From contig NZ_PCPS01000001.1 in NCBI RefSeq assembly GCF_002975405.1, positions 1,054,001-1,118,000 on the forward strand: DNA of 64,000 nt, read 5' to 3'. The notes under the pieces are model-generated. The model was not told where the DNA came from. It saw only the letters and a program-made list of their open reading frames with translations, and searched no databases. Below are positions 8,257 through 16,834 of the stretch, piece by piece; the stretch's first letter is position 1; every line of letters begins with the position of its first letter. The stretch is from Arthrobacter sp. MYb229 (lineage in GTDB: Bacteria; Actinomycetota; Actinomycetes; Actinomycetales; Micrococcaceae). Made by a program: the position numbers and the translations under genes.

Positions 8257-8867
8257 TTGCCCTCACTGCTAGGACCATACTCGAGTGGAGTGAACTGGAA
8301 ACTCTCACCGGATGAACGTTCGATTGTCTCGCCGGACAATTTGTCACTTGCTGCTGTATCGACAACAAGCAGGTCACTTTCTAGTTTTTTGGTCGCCTGA
8401 CTAGACAACTTCACATCGCGATAGGCTCCGGTCTCGGCAATTTGCTCAGGACTAATATCCGATGGGAGTAAGTACGCTTCAATGATGTCCTCGGGAACTT
8501 CATACGATTGCCCAGTTGCCATGCCTATGCCTGATCTATGGAACCTCGGAAAATCCGCGCATGAAGAGGATGTTGACCAGCTGGTGTGGATCACAAGACA
8601 CACATTGGATGGTTCGTCCTGCGCTACCCAATAGCTCGCTTTATCGTCTTCACCGAGGAACCGTGTCGAATCAGGATTCAAACCTCCTAACTCATCCAAC
8701 ACATCAAGGGGCAAACCTCTGTCTAATTCAGCCTGCGGCTCCGCCAACGCTGGGACTAGATCTTGGACCGCCATGTACGACTGGTCCGCTGCTGACACTG
8801 GCGCTGCTACTGCGACAAGGGCTAGAGCCATGACTCCCAACGCAGAAAATGCTTCTATCCTTCGCAT
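8253..8867 (-). CDS. Hypothetical exported protein
   Basis: A 204-residue protein with an N-terminal signal peptide (hydrophobic residues 8-24, cleavage after VSAA) and a good ribosome site (AGGAGAG). The mature part is acidic and has two Cys (NVCLVIHTSW, SSSCADFPRF). The segment LGEDDKASYWVAQDEP followed by CLVIH resembles the core of small actinobacterial exported proteins of unknown role, but I cannot name a family. It is the second gene of the operon and is coupled to the next gene by a 4-base overlap. Confidence 0.65.
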   Translation of the reverse strand: MRRIEAFSALGVMALALVAVAAPVSAADQSYMAVQDLVPALAEPQAELDRGLPLDVLDELGGLNPDSTRFLGEDDKASYWVAQDEPSNVCLVIHTSWSTSSSCADFPRFHRSGIGMATGQSYEVPEDIIEAYLLPSDISPEQIAETGAYRDVKLSSQATKKLESDLLVVDTAASDKLSGETIERSSGESFQFTPLEYGPSSEGK

Positions 8868-8881
8868 TGCTCTCTCCTAAC

Positions 8882-9295
8882 TTAGTACTTCACTTTGCAA
8901 GTTATCCTCAGTTGCCCAATATCTCCGGGCCTGTGAGGGAAATTCCAGAAGCACCTCTGATGCACGTCATATGCTCTTGTGAAGATCTGATTGATGGATG
9001 CTGCGGTGGTAAAACTTATTAGCTCATATGGAGCAGGTCGGTAGGTTTCTTGCGACACAGAAGCTGATGCTCCGTCCGCGCTAAAAGGCTGCAAGTTCAC
9101 TACGGCACCGTTTATTGATGCTCTATACCCACTGCTTCGAGTTTGTAATTTCGATATCAGGGTGTCGTTTGCGTATGTGTATTGAGCCGCCTGAGCGGAT
9201 CCAGTGGCAATTGCTACCAGAACCGTGGCGACTAATGCCGTTAGAACTGCAGCCACTAGTGCTGTTCTAACTCTTTTTGGGAGTGCCCAATGCAT
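8882..9295 (-). CDS. Small exported protein, paralogue of the 7864-8256 product
   Basis: A 137-residue protein if started at ATG 9295, where a typical signal peptide begins (ALPKRVRT, then a long Ala/Val core and AQAA). The frame is open further upstream to 9451, giving 52 extra residues with no signal, so the start is uncertain; no strong ribosome site marks either. The mature part (QYTYANDTL ... RCFWNFPHRPG ... LRITCKVKY) matches the other small exported protein in layout and ending. It is first in the operon. Promoter signals must lie in 9296-9539, which otherwise shows nothing I can name. Confidence 0.6.
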   Translation of the reverse strand: MHWALPKRVRTALVAAVLTALVATVLVAIATGSAQAAQYTYANDTLISKLQTRSSGYRASINGAVVNLQPFSADGASASVSQETYRPAPYELISFTTAASINQIFTRAYDVHQRCFWNFPHRPGDIGQLRITCKVKY

Positions 9296-9539
9296 CCTTG
9301 ACCACCATGGATAATTTGTCGTTTTGGGAATACCCTTTCCTTTTTCTGAAGATTCCCTGGCAGTCACGCTAGCATCTACAACATTTAAATCAAGGGTTGT
9401 ATATAAAAACGAGATGCTGTACATGGTTTGAGAAATTATTAGACCACCCATAGGAAACCAAAGCCACGATCTCCAACCTTGGCGTCATCAGTAGTAAAAT
9501 AGTCCTGGATACTGACCCTTCTATGCTTTCTGTCAATCC

Positions 9540-10751
9540 TTAGGCAGGGATTTTCACACTTTTTTCTTTAAGGAATGCCACGGGATTTATAATTTTCTTG
9601 CCGAGCCACACCTCAAAGTGGAGGTGATACCCGGTGGAGTTGCCATTGGTTCCGACTTTGCCAATGCGCTCCCCTGCTTCCATTTCGTCTCCGACGTTGG
9701 CGAGCACACCATTTTCGAACATATGCACGTAGAGTGTGCTGACCCGTTGCCCACCGATTTGTCCGTGGTCGATCTGAATCTGGCATGGGGATCGGCCAAC
9801 CACCAGGTTGGAGCAGCTAGCCCGGATAACCTGGCCATCGGCTGCAGCATAGATCGGCGTGTCTTTCGGTGAGCTGAAGTCTTCACCTGCGTGCGGCCAT
9901 TGACCCCGATTTTCACCATAGTTGTATTGGATTCTTGAAATGTTCTCCACGGGGAAGACCCATCCGGAATCGCTGGTGGGCCCATCATAGGGGTCGCCCG
10001 AGTCTGGTTTTCTGGTGTCGCCTCCGTCCTTGCATTGCGCGTAGGATTCGTCGTCTTCAGAGACTTCCACGGTGGCACCTTGCAGCGCGGCGTAGAGCAG
10101 TTCCGCGTCGGCACGCTGGCGCGCATAATTATCAGGCAGTCCCGACACTTGGACTTTTTCCGCGGCCAGCTCGTAAGGCAGCGATTCCCAGTCGGGCACC
10201 TTCTTCAGACGGCTGAAAAACGTGCCGGCTGCATAGGAAGGGTCCATGATCTGCTCAACGGTGCCCCATCCTGCACTCGGCCGTTGCTGCATGAGACTTA
10301 GCGCATCCCACGCGTGCCCGACTCCTTCATGAGGAAGATCCAGGGACTTCACCACAGTTTGACGTGCCTGTGCCCATTCGGGTTTCGTCATGATGCGGGA
10401 GCCTTCCTGGTACTCCCAGGACCCGTCGTTGGCGAGTATTTTCAGGGAGCTTTCTTGGATGGCGGTCATCAGGCCAATGATCGCGCCTTGCTGTTTGACT
10501 CCCGCTGTTTTTGCTTCGTTGATGATGATCGCAGCGTTGGTCAGTTGCTGTTTGTTGTAGGATCCAACGTCGGTGGTGGGCAGGTTTTTGACGTTGACTT
10601 CTTTCGGCACAGCCCCCTCTGGTGAACAGTCAGTTTCAATGTCGGCCTCGCTGCGGGGGCTGTCACCGAGGATAATAATTCCGCCAAAGACCAGCCCGAA
10701 GATCAGCACAGTAATCAAGCCCAAGACACCGAGGATTCCAGGGCGCTTCAC
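9540..10751 (-). CDS. M23-family peptidoglycan hydrolase with lysozyme-like domain (conjugation type)
   Basis: A 403-residue protein. One membrane helix lies near the N-terminus. Next comes a lysozyme-like region (NEAKTAGVKQQGAIIGLMTA, IQESSLK) and a C-terminal M23 metallopeptidase domain with zinc-site motifs PHAGEDF and GYHLHFEVW. This two-domain form is typical of cell-wall hydrolases in actinobacterial integrative conjugative elements. I use the GTG at 10751 because it overlaps the stop of the upstream gene as GTGA; the longer frame to 10784 lacks a reason to be used. No other conjugation genes remain in the window. Confidence 0.85.
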   Translation of the reverse strand: MKRPGILGVLGLITVLIFGLVFGGIIILGDSPRSEADIETDCSPEGAVPKEVNVKNLPTTDVGSYNKQQLTNAAIIINEAKTAGVKQQGAIIGLMTAIQESSLKILANDGSWEYQEGSRIMTKPEWAQARQTVVKSLDLPHEGVGHAWDALSLMQQRPSAGWGTVEQIMDPSYAAGTFFSRLKKVPDWESLPYELAAEKVQVSGLPDNYARQRADAELLYAALQGATVEVSEDDESYAQCKDGGDTRKPDSGDPYDGPTSDSGWVFPVENISRIQYNYGENRGQWPHAGEDFSSPKDTPIYAAADGQVIRASCSNLVVGRSPCQIQIDHGQIGGQRVSTLYVHMFENGVLANVGDEMEAGERIGKVGTNGNSTGYHLHFEVWLGKKIINPVAFLKEKSVKIPA

Positions 10752-11656
10752 GAAGGATCGCTCGTAATTTTCTCGACAATCCACTGTCCGTCTGCGCGGC
10801 TGAGCAGAAATTTCAACGAGTCAGCGTTTGTCTGCACGCTCACGGTGGCGATGGCCGGCGAGGAACCTTGAACCGGTTCTTGAACCTTCGCCACTTTCGT
10901 TGCCGTGATGTTGATGTTAGAGGTCTGTTGGAAAGTCTTCCGCGCGTTCTCTGAGAGGTAAGGCGCCAGTCCTTTGAACCACACGGCCTGCGAGAGATCC
11001 GGGCGGATTCTGACGGTCACGCGTGGGAGGAAAAAGCCGATCAGCGGACCGACGCAGAGAGCAATCACGACGGTGCCAACGCCAACCATGCCGCCCATGA
11101 ACCACCCTGCAACCGCAACAGTGATTTCGATAGCCGTTCTGACCTTCCAGACCGGCTGACCCGAAATGCGCATCAAGCCCGTCATCAGTCCGTCTCGAGG
11201 GCCGGATCCAAACTGCGCGCCAAGATAGAGGGCGTCGAAGAAACTGTAGAGGATGATGCCGGTCGCGAAGTAGACGATCTGCATGGTGAGATTATCCGGA
11301 ACGGGAAGTACGAGACCCATTGCGTCGGCAGCGAATCCAACGATGAAGACGTTCAGGAAAGTTCCCAGCCCCGGAAGCTCCTTGATTGGTATCCAAGCAA
11401 GCAACACCAGTACCGCAATGATATTGGTTGCCCACCCGAACGAGATGCTGAACGTATTTGCTACTCCTTCAGCTAAGACATTCCAGCTTGCTGCGCCTAG
11501 TCCGGACTGCACAAGGAGCATTACTGAAGCGCCATAGCCGGCCAGCCCCAAGAGCAGTTGCGGAATTCTGCGCAGCTTCCTGCCAGCTGAGAACTGCTGA
11601 AATGCATTCATCCGTACAAGGGTGGCAGGATTGTCACTTGCACTTTTCTTCTTCAC
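10748..11656 (-). CDS. Chimera: YczE/YitT-type membrane protein joined to a conjugation-protein C-terminal domain
   Basis: A 302-residue protein. Residues about 28-212 form a YczE/YyaS/YitT-like membrane protein (GLAGYGASVMLLVQSGLGA, DALYLGAQFGSGPRDGLMTG, ending VGPLIGFFLPR). From about residue 224 the sequence changes to a soluble domain (WFKGLAPYLSENARKTF, ATVSVQTNADS, then DGQWIVEKI) like the NTF2-like C-terminal domain of conjugal-transfer accessory proteins, which normally precede the M23-type hydrolase. The following gene is exactly such a hydrolase, overlapping by 4 bases. The join maps near 10985-11025. It looks like an in-frame fusion made when a mobile element recombined with a chromosomal gene. 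Alternative: a natural two-domain family I do not know. Confidence 0.7.
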   Translation of the reverse strand: MKKKSASDNPATLVRMNAFQQFSAGRKLRRIPQLLLGLAGYGASVMLLVQSGLGAASWNVLAEGVANTFSISFGWATNIIAVLVLLAWIPIKELPGLGTFLNVFIVGFAADAMGLVLPVPDNLTMQIVYFATGIILYSFFDALYLGAQFGSGPRDGLMTGLMRISGQPVWKVRTAIEITVAVAGWFMGGMVGVGTVVIALCVGPLIGFFLPRVTVRIRPDLSQAVWFKGLAPYLSENARKTFQQTSNINITATKVAKVQEPVQGSSPAIATVSVQTNADSLKFLLSRADGQWIVEKITSDPS

Positions 11657-12189
11657 AAAAACTACTTTCGATTAAAAACACTGCTCTAGCGGGGCTGAGA
11701 ATTGAACCACCGTGGTTTGTCGGCTGAATCAGTGTGAGCGAGGAGCGTTGCAGTCCAAATCGCGGAGATCTGATCATTCCGAACTCACTACACCGACTGA
11801 CTAACCATCGCTGACCTGATGTTATGCCCAAGTGGTTCGCATGACAAAACGTTAGGCCATACGTGGATAGACAGGTTTCAGGGTTCAGAGGGTCTGTGCG
11901 GCCCTCTCGCCGCCGAGTATCCGCGCATACCAGCACGTGCTCGCAGGCGGCGCTCCGGAGCGCCTCACAGGCCACTAAGCGGGTTGGCTGCCTCGTATGC
12001 GCGTGGTTCCAGTACTGCGGGCCTGGGGAAGCGGTCCAATGCTTGGGCGAGACGCTTCACGACAGCCGATGTGCTCAATGATCAGTTGGGAACGCCGCCA
12101 CGTTCAACTGAATGCCCGGAGATGGTGGAGCTGCCCGCGAGGAAAGCCGGTTGCGGGGGAGCAGAGCGCAGCAATGCGCTGTTAAACCT
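11657..12189. other. Intergenic region between the chimera gene and the qcrB terminator
   Basis: About 530 bases without a convincing gene. A perfect 16-bp palindrome GGCGCTCCGGAGCGCC lies at 11949-11964. Just beside it a minus-strand frame ends at 11965; its last ~37 codons (including VVKRLAQALDRFPRP and YEAANPLSGL) look protein-like, but the frame is blocked upstream. It may be the tail of a lost gene. The bases next to 11657 are AT-rich and probably hold the promoter of the chimera gene. Confidence 0.35.
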
Positions 12190-12225
12190 AGAAGAGGGAC
12201 ACACCAACTGGTGTGCCCCTCTTCT
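12190..12225. terminator. Terminator after qcrB
   Basis: Arms AGAAGAGGGACACACC and GGTGTGCCCCTCTTCT (one mismatch) enclose a 4-base loop. It lies 22 bases beyond the qcrB stop on the minus strand. Confidence 0.75.
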
Positions 12226-12246
12226 TGTGACTAATGCGAGTCGAGC

Positions 12247-13917
12247 TTACTTCTCGATCGAGTCTTGCTTTTCACCCTCAACCTCATGGTGGCCGTGGGC
12301 TGCGTGTGCAGCTTCAAGCTCCGCTGGGGTAACTGGGGCAACACGATCTTCGAAGAAGAACTTCGAGATCGCCGCACGGCGCTTCTCCGAACCGGAGACG
12401 TGCCCTGCTGCATCCGGCTGTGCCGGAATGTACTTGTTGTCGTTGAAGTTGGTGAGGAGGTAACGCTTGTACACGTCGACTTCCTCGTGCTTCTCCGAGA
12501 AGCCACCCTCAGGGGACATCTGGATAATGCCAGCTTCACGACCGTGCAGTACGATCTCACGATCCTTGCGCTGCAGCGACAAGCAGATACGACGCGTCAA
12601 CCAGAAGGCGAAGATTGGGCCCAGGAAGAACAGCGTACGCAACCAGTAGGTGACGTCATTCAGCGATATGTGGAAGTGAGTTGCGATCAAGTCAGACGAG
12701 GCAGCTGCCCACATCACGCAGTAGAAGACCACGCCAGCGGCACCCACCGCGGTACGGAATGGAGCGTTGCGCGGGCGGTCCAACAGGTGGTGCTCGCGGT
12801 TGTCCTTGGTGATCCAACGTTCGATCCATGGCCAGGCGAACATCACTGCGAACAGTGCGCCGGCAGGAACCAATGCAGGAAGCAGAACACTCAAGATCAA
12901 AGTGTTGTCGCCCCAAGGGAATGGAATAACCCATTCCAAGCTGAAGTTACCGAGGTAACCAGGCATCAAACGCAAGGCGCCATCGACGAAGCCGATGTAC
13001 CAGTCGGGCTGGGTACCAGCAGAAACCGGCGATGGGTCATACGGACCGTAGTTCCAGACCGGGTTGATCTGGAAGAGCGCCGAAATGAATGCCACGATAC
13101 CGAAGACGATGAAGAAGAAGCCACCGGCCTTCGCTGCGTATACCGGACCAACTGGGAAGCCAACAACGTTGTCGTTGGTGCGGCCTGGGCCAGGATACTG
13201 GGTGTGCTTGTGGGTCACAACCATGAACAGGTGGATCACCAGGAGCAAGATGATCACCGCAGGCACGATCATGATGTGCAGCGAGTACAAGCGGGGAATG
13301 ACGTGCAAGCCCGGGAACTCTCCACCGAAGAAGAACATCGACAGGTAGGTACCAACGATAGGCAGTGCCTTCATCACACCATCGATAATGCGCAGACCGT
13401 TGCCGGAAAGCAGATCATCTGGGAGGGAGTAGCCGGTGAAACCAGCTGCAAGACCCATGATCAGCAGCACGCCGCCGACAACCCAGTTCAATTCACGTGG
13501 GCGACGGAAGGCGCCGGTGAAGAATACGCGCAGCATGTGCACGGACAGGGAAGCTACGAAGAGCAGTGCGGACCAGTGGTGAACCTGGCGCATGAACAAG
13601 CCGCCGCGAACATCAAAGGAGATGTCCAGGGTGGAAGCCATGGCGGTCGACATTCCAATGCCCTTCAGCGGCACGTACGAACCGTTGTAGGTCACGTGCG
13701 TCATCGAAGGATCGAAGAAGAAGGTTAGGAACGTGCCGGAGAGCAGCAACAGTACGAAGGTGTACAGCGCCACTTCACCAAACATGAAGGACCAGTGGTC
13801 AGGGAAGATCTTGCGACCGAATTCCTTGACCATGCCCGAAGCGCCAACGCGGGAATCGACGAAGTTCGCGATCCGTCCGGTAGCGGTCGAGGGGGTGTAT
13901 TCATTAGGCGATGCCAT
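12247..13917 (-). CDS. qcrB: Cytochrome bc1 complex cytochrome b subunit
   Basis: A 556-residue quinol oxidase subunit of the actinobacterial bc1-aa3 supercomplex. Visible features are the first transmembrane bundle with RQVHHWSALLF and SVHMLRVFFTGAFRRP (haem and quinol regions), the PDWYIGF version of the PEWY quinol-site motif, and a C-terminal cytoplasmic extension (from about residue 450) typical of actinobacteria. It is the last gene of ctaE-qcrC-qcrA-qcrB and begins two bases after the qcrA stop. The complex passes electrons from menaquinol to cytochrome c and pumps protons. Confidence 0.97.
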   Translation of the reverse strand: MASPNEYTPSTATGRIANFVDSRVGASGMVKEFGRKIFPDHWSFMFGEVALYTFVLLLLSGTFLTFFFDPSMTHVTYNGSYVPLKGIGMSTAMASTLDISFDVRGGLFMRQVHHWSALLFVASLSVHMLRVFFTGAFRRPRELNWVVGGVLLIMGLAAGFTGYSLPDDLLSGNGLRIIDGVMKALPIVGTYLSMFFFGGEFPGLHVIPRLYSLHIMIVPAVIILLLVIHLFMVVTHKHTQYPGPGRTNDNVVGFPVGPVYAAKAGGFFFIVFGIVAFISALFQINPVWNYGPYDPSPVSAGTQPDWYIGFVDGALRLMPGYLGNFSLEWVIPFPWGDNTLILSVLLPALVPAGALFAVMFAWPWIERWITKDNREHHLLDRPRNAPFRTAVGAAGVVFYCVMWAAASSDLIATHFHISLNDVTYWLRTLFFLGPIFAFWLTRRICLSLQRKDREIVLHGREAGIIQMSPEGGFSEKHEEVDVYKRYLLTNFNDNKYIPAQPDAAGHVSGSEKRRAAISKFFFEDRVAPVTPAELEAAHAAHGHHEVEGEKQDSIEK

Positions 13918-13919
13918 GA

Positions 13920-14969
13920 TTAACCACGCTCCCAGTAGCTTGGGCCTACAGGTTCGTGGAAATCGCTCTGGGCTACCAGGTAGCCGTCAGCGTCCACGGT
14001 AATAGGCAACTGCGGAAGTGCGTGTCCAGCCGGACCGAAGACTACCTTGCACTCGTTGGCAAGGTCGAAGGTCGACTGGTGGCAGGGGCACAGCAGGTGA
14101 TGGGTGTGCTGCTCGTACAATGCGATCGGGCAACCCACGTGGGTGCAGATCTTCGAGTAGGCAACAATGCCATCTACATGCCAGTCTTCGCGGCCCTCGG
14201 AGATGTTCATCTCCTGCGGGTCCATGCGCATGAGCAGCACAACGGCCTTGGCCTTTTCGTTGAGCATGTTCTCTGCTTCTTCCAGACCCTCAGGGATCAC
14301 GTGGAAAGCGGAGCCAAGCTGCACGTCCGAGGCCTTGATCGGGGTACCCGATGGATCGCGAGTCAGACGAACGCCGGTGTCCCACAGAGTGTGACGCATG
14401 GAATCGATCATCTCGTGCGCGGTCTTACCGGTACGGTCCAGGTCGCGGAACATGAAGATTGCGGGGATCGGAGCCAAGGCAATGGCACCGATCAAGGTGT
14501 TGCGGATCAGCGGACGGCGCTTGATACCACTCTCATCGATGACCGTGTCGATGATATCGACTGCATCCTGGCGATCTGCTTCGGAGCTGATCTCGTGACG
14601 TGATTCAACGAGTTCGTGGTCCGGCATCAGAGTCTTGGCCCAGTGAACAATACCTACACCGATACCGAGCATCGCGAATGCGGTGCCCAGGCCCAGTGCA
14701 GCGTTCTGCACACGCAGTTCAGCGAAGGTCATTTCACCCAGGTGGCCCAGGACGAAGTAAGCCACGAAGAAGAACAGCGTGCCAATGATGGAGATGGTAA
14801 ATAGCAGCGCAACTTGGCGCTCGTGTCGCTTGGCTGCGCGCGGATCGCGATCTGCGAGACGCGGACGATGTGGGGGGAGTCCTGGATCGGCAAACCGGTC
14901 CTGAGCTACATCGTCAGCCTTAGCAACGGTGCCCGATTCTTCGGGACTGCCGTGACTATGGTCGCCCAT
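13920..14969 (-). CDS. qcrA: Rieske iron-sulfur subunit of cytochrome bc1
   Basis: A 349-residue protein with an N-terminal cytoplasmic segment, three hydrophobic helices (about residues 50-72, 85-112 and 160-180) and a C-terminal Rieske domain. The [2Fe-2S] ligands are in CTHVGCP and CPCHQS, about 20 residues apart. The three-helix N-terminus is the actinobacterial form. It sits between qcrC and qcrB in the expected operon. Confidence 0.97.
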   Translation of the reverse strand: MGDHSHGSPEESGTVAKADDVAQDRFADPGLPPHRPRLADRDPRAAKRHERQVALLFTISIIGTLFFFVAYFVLGHLGEMTFAELRVQNAALGLGTAFAMLGIGVGIVHWAKTLMPDHELVESRHEISSEADRQDAVDIIDTVIDESGIKRRPLIRNTLIGAIALAPIPAIFMFRDLDRTGKTAHEMIDSMRHTLWDTGVRLTRDPSGTPIKASDVQLGSAFHVIPEGLEEAENMLNEKAKAVVLLMRMDPQEMNISEGREDWHVDGIVAYSKICTHVGCPIALYEQHTHHLLCPCHQSTFDLANECKVVFGPAGHALPQLPITVDADGYLVAQSDFHEPVGPSYWERG

Positions 14970-15038
14970 GTTTCTCTCTCATCCTTCTGTTAGGAATATA
15001 TGTACGTAGTGATGTTTGCGGTTTTCACCGCGAAAGCC

Positions 15039-15833
15039 TTAGGAAGGACGCGAGGTCAACCAAATGGTGAAGGCGATAATGATGCCCAAACCGGCGGTCC
15101 ATACGAAGAGGCCTTCAGCCACTGGACCCAGGGATCCAAGCGCAGCGCCACCGGCAGAGCCATTAGCTTCGATGGTCTTCAGGAAGGTGACAACGTCACG
15201 CTTCTCGTCCGGGGTGATGTTCGAGTCGTTGAACACTGGCATGTTCTGCGGACCGGTAGCCATCGCTTCGTAAATGTGCTTCTCTGAGACGCCGGCCAGC
15301 GTCGGTGCGAACTTGCCGCGGGTCAACGCGCCACCTGCGGCAGCAGCGTTGTGGCACATTGCGCAGTTCACGCGGAATACGGTGCCACCGTGGGCTGCGT
15401 CGCCCTTGGTGGTGTCCAAATATTCTTCGTCCGGAATAGCTGGACCTGCGCCTAGGCTCGCAACATAGGCCGACATCTGCGAGATCTGGTCTTCGTCAAA
15501 CTGAACTGGCTTAACCTGGGCCTGCGGGCCCTGCATCTGCATTGGCATACGGCCGGTGCCTACCTGGAAGTCAACCGCTGCGGCGCCGACGCCGATCAGC
15601 GAGGGGCCTTCCTCGGAGCCTTCGGCGTTCATGCCGTGGCAGGTGGCGCAGTTGGCTACGAAAAGCTTCTGGCCTTCCTCTACATCGGCTGCCGATGCAG
15701 AAGTGGTTTCCGCTGCCTTCGCTTCGCTTACGCTACCGGCTGCAGTGTAAAGACTGCCGGTGACCAGCAATCCGAACAACAGCAGGGCCACAGCGGCGAG
15801 CGGGTGGCGGCGCTTTTTCGAAAGAGCCTTCAC
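15039..15833 (-). CDS. qcrC: Dihaem cytochrome c subunit of bc1 complex
   Basis: A 264-residue membrane-anchored protein with two c-type haem motifs, CATCHG and CAMCHN, and hydrophobic segments at both ends (KRRRHPLAAVALLLFGLL at the N-terminus, WTAGLGIIIAFTIWL at the C-terminus). This replaces a soluble cytochrome c between the bc1 complex and cytochrome aa3. I start at GTG 15833 because GAGGA lies upstream at good spacing and MKALSKKRR is the familiar actinobacterial start; an in-frame GTG at 15848 is the alternative. Confidence 0.95.
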   Translation of the reverse strand: MKALSKKRRHPLAAVALLLFGLLVTGSLYTAAGSVSEAKAAETTSASAADVEEGQKLFVANCATCHGMNAEGSEEGPSLIGVGAAAVDFQVGTGRMPMQMQGPQAQVKPVQFDEDQISQMSAYVASLGAGPAIPDEEYLDTTKGDAAHGGTVFRVNCAMCHNAAAAGGALTRGKFAPTLAGVSEKHIYEAMATGPQNMPVFNDSNITPDEKRDVVTFLKTIEANGSAGGAALGSLGPVAEGLFVWTAGLGIIIAFTIWLTSRPS

Positions 15834-15908
15834 TTGCTGGTTCCTCACTTAGTTTCTTGGTGTGGTGTTGCCATACTTCTGTGGAGGCAACTGATGGATA
15901 TTAGTTGC

Positions 15909-16547
15909 CTACTGCAAGAAGTAGATGATCGCAAAGAGCGCGATCCACACAACGTCAACGAAGTGCCAGTAGTAAGACACAACGATGGCGCCGGTCGCTT
16001 CAAAGTGACCAAACTTCTTAGCTAGCATTCCTCGACCAATAATTAGCAAGAATGCTATTAGGCCACCGAGCACGTGAATGCCGTGGAAGCCAGTGGTGAT
16101 GTAGAACGAGGAAGCGTACGAGTTCGAGTTCAGTGCTACGCCTTCGCTTACCAGCACGGCGTATTCGTAAGCCTGAACAGAGACGAAGATCGCGCCGAGA
16201 ATGAAGGTAAGGATGAACCATTCGATCATTCCCCATTCCTTGAACTTGAAAAGTCCACCGGAACGGCGAGGCTTGAATTCTTCGGCTTTGAACACGCCAA
16301 TCTGGCACGAGAACGAGCTGGACACCAGAATCAAGGTGTTAATCAGCGCGAACGGTACGTTCAGCTTTGCGGTTTCGGTCGCCCAAAGCTCGGGCGCGGC
16401 AGCCCGGAGGCTGAAGTACATGGCGAAGAGGGCGGCGAAGAACATGAGCTCGCTGGAGAGCCACACCATCGTTCCCACCGACACCATGTTTGGGCGGTTC
16501 GGCGCATGTGGCGCCGTCGTATTTGGGGCATGAGTCGCAGTTGTCAC
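15909..16547 (-). CDS. ctaE: Cytochrome c oxidase subunit III
   Basis: A 212-residue protein with five hydrophobic segments and typical subunit III motifs ([40 protein letters not shown]). It starts at a GTG and is the first gene of the ctaE-qcrCAB operon, the standard actinobacterial arrangement. The promoter must lie in the 287 bases shared with trpD, which contain two palindromes. Confidence 0.96.
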   Translation of the reverse strand: MTTATHAPNTTAPHAPNRPNMVSVGTMVWLSSELMFFAALFAMYFSLRAAAPELWATETAKLNVPFALINTLILVSSSFSCQIGVFKAEEFKPRRSGGLFKFKEWGMIEWFILTFILGAIFVSVQAYEYAVLVSEGVALNSNSYASSFYITTGFHGIHVLGGLIAFLLIIGRGMLAKKFGHFEATGAIVVSYYWHFVDVVWIALFAIIYFLQ

Positions 16548-16711
16548 ACTGTCATTATGTCTCTAAACAGGCCTCAGATACCAATGCAAACCATGGTTGA
16601 ATGAGGTTTTCTACGACACACTTAGAGAACAACCGCGGAAACACGCGGAAGTAGCCGACAAACTCTTTCTACAATTCGTAGAGCTTGATCCGGCGCGCCG
16701 CACGAAACAAT

Positions 16712-16744
16712 CGTTTATGAAACATAAACGTGCCCTAATTAGGG
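16712..16744. promoter_or_regulatory. Two adjacent palindromes between ctaE and trpD
   Basis: CGTTTATG-AAA-CATAAACG (16712-16730) is a perfect 8-bp inverted repeat. Three bases after it starts a perfect 12-bp palindrome CCCTAATTAGGG (16733-16744). They lie about 165 bases upstream of ctaE and 90 bases upstream of trpD in the divergent promoter region. Binding of a dimeric regulator is inferred. Confidence 0.4.
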
Positions 16745-16834
16745 GTATTTTCGGCGATAAGTTCGCTGTCTTGCGGCACATCACGCAACGACACGAAGTA
16801 GCAGCGGGGGAGCAGCATCGATAGGCTTACGTAC

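Noticed and set aside
7864-9295. The small exported proteins as lactococcin-972-type bacteriocins
   Set aside because: Size and signal fit, but the Gly/Trp/Tyr pattern of that family is not present and no associated ABC transporter is encoded.
11690-11730. GGTTCAATTC on the minus strand, like a tRNA T loop
   Set aside because: The flanking bases do not pair into a T stem or acceptor stem, so no tRNA is there.
12265-13728. A 487-codon plus-strand frame opposite qcrB
   Set aside because: Composition is unnatural (many His, Gln, Glu) and the minus strand encodes cytochrome b.
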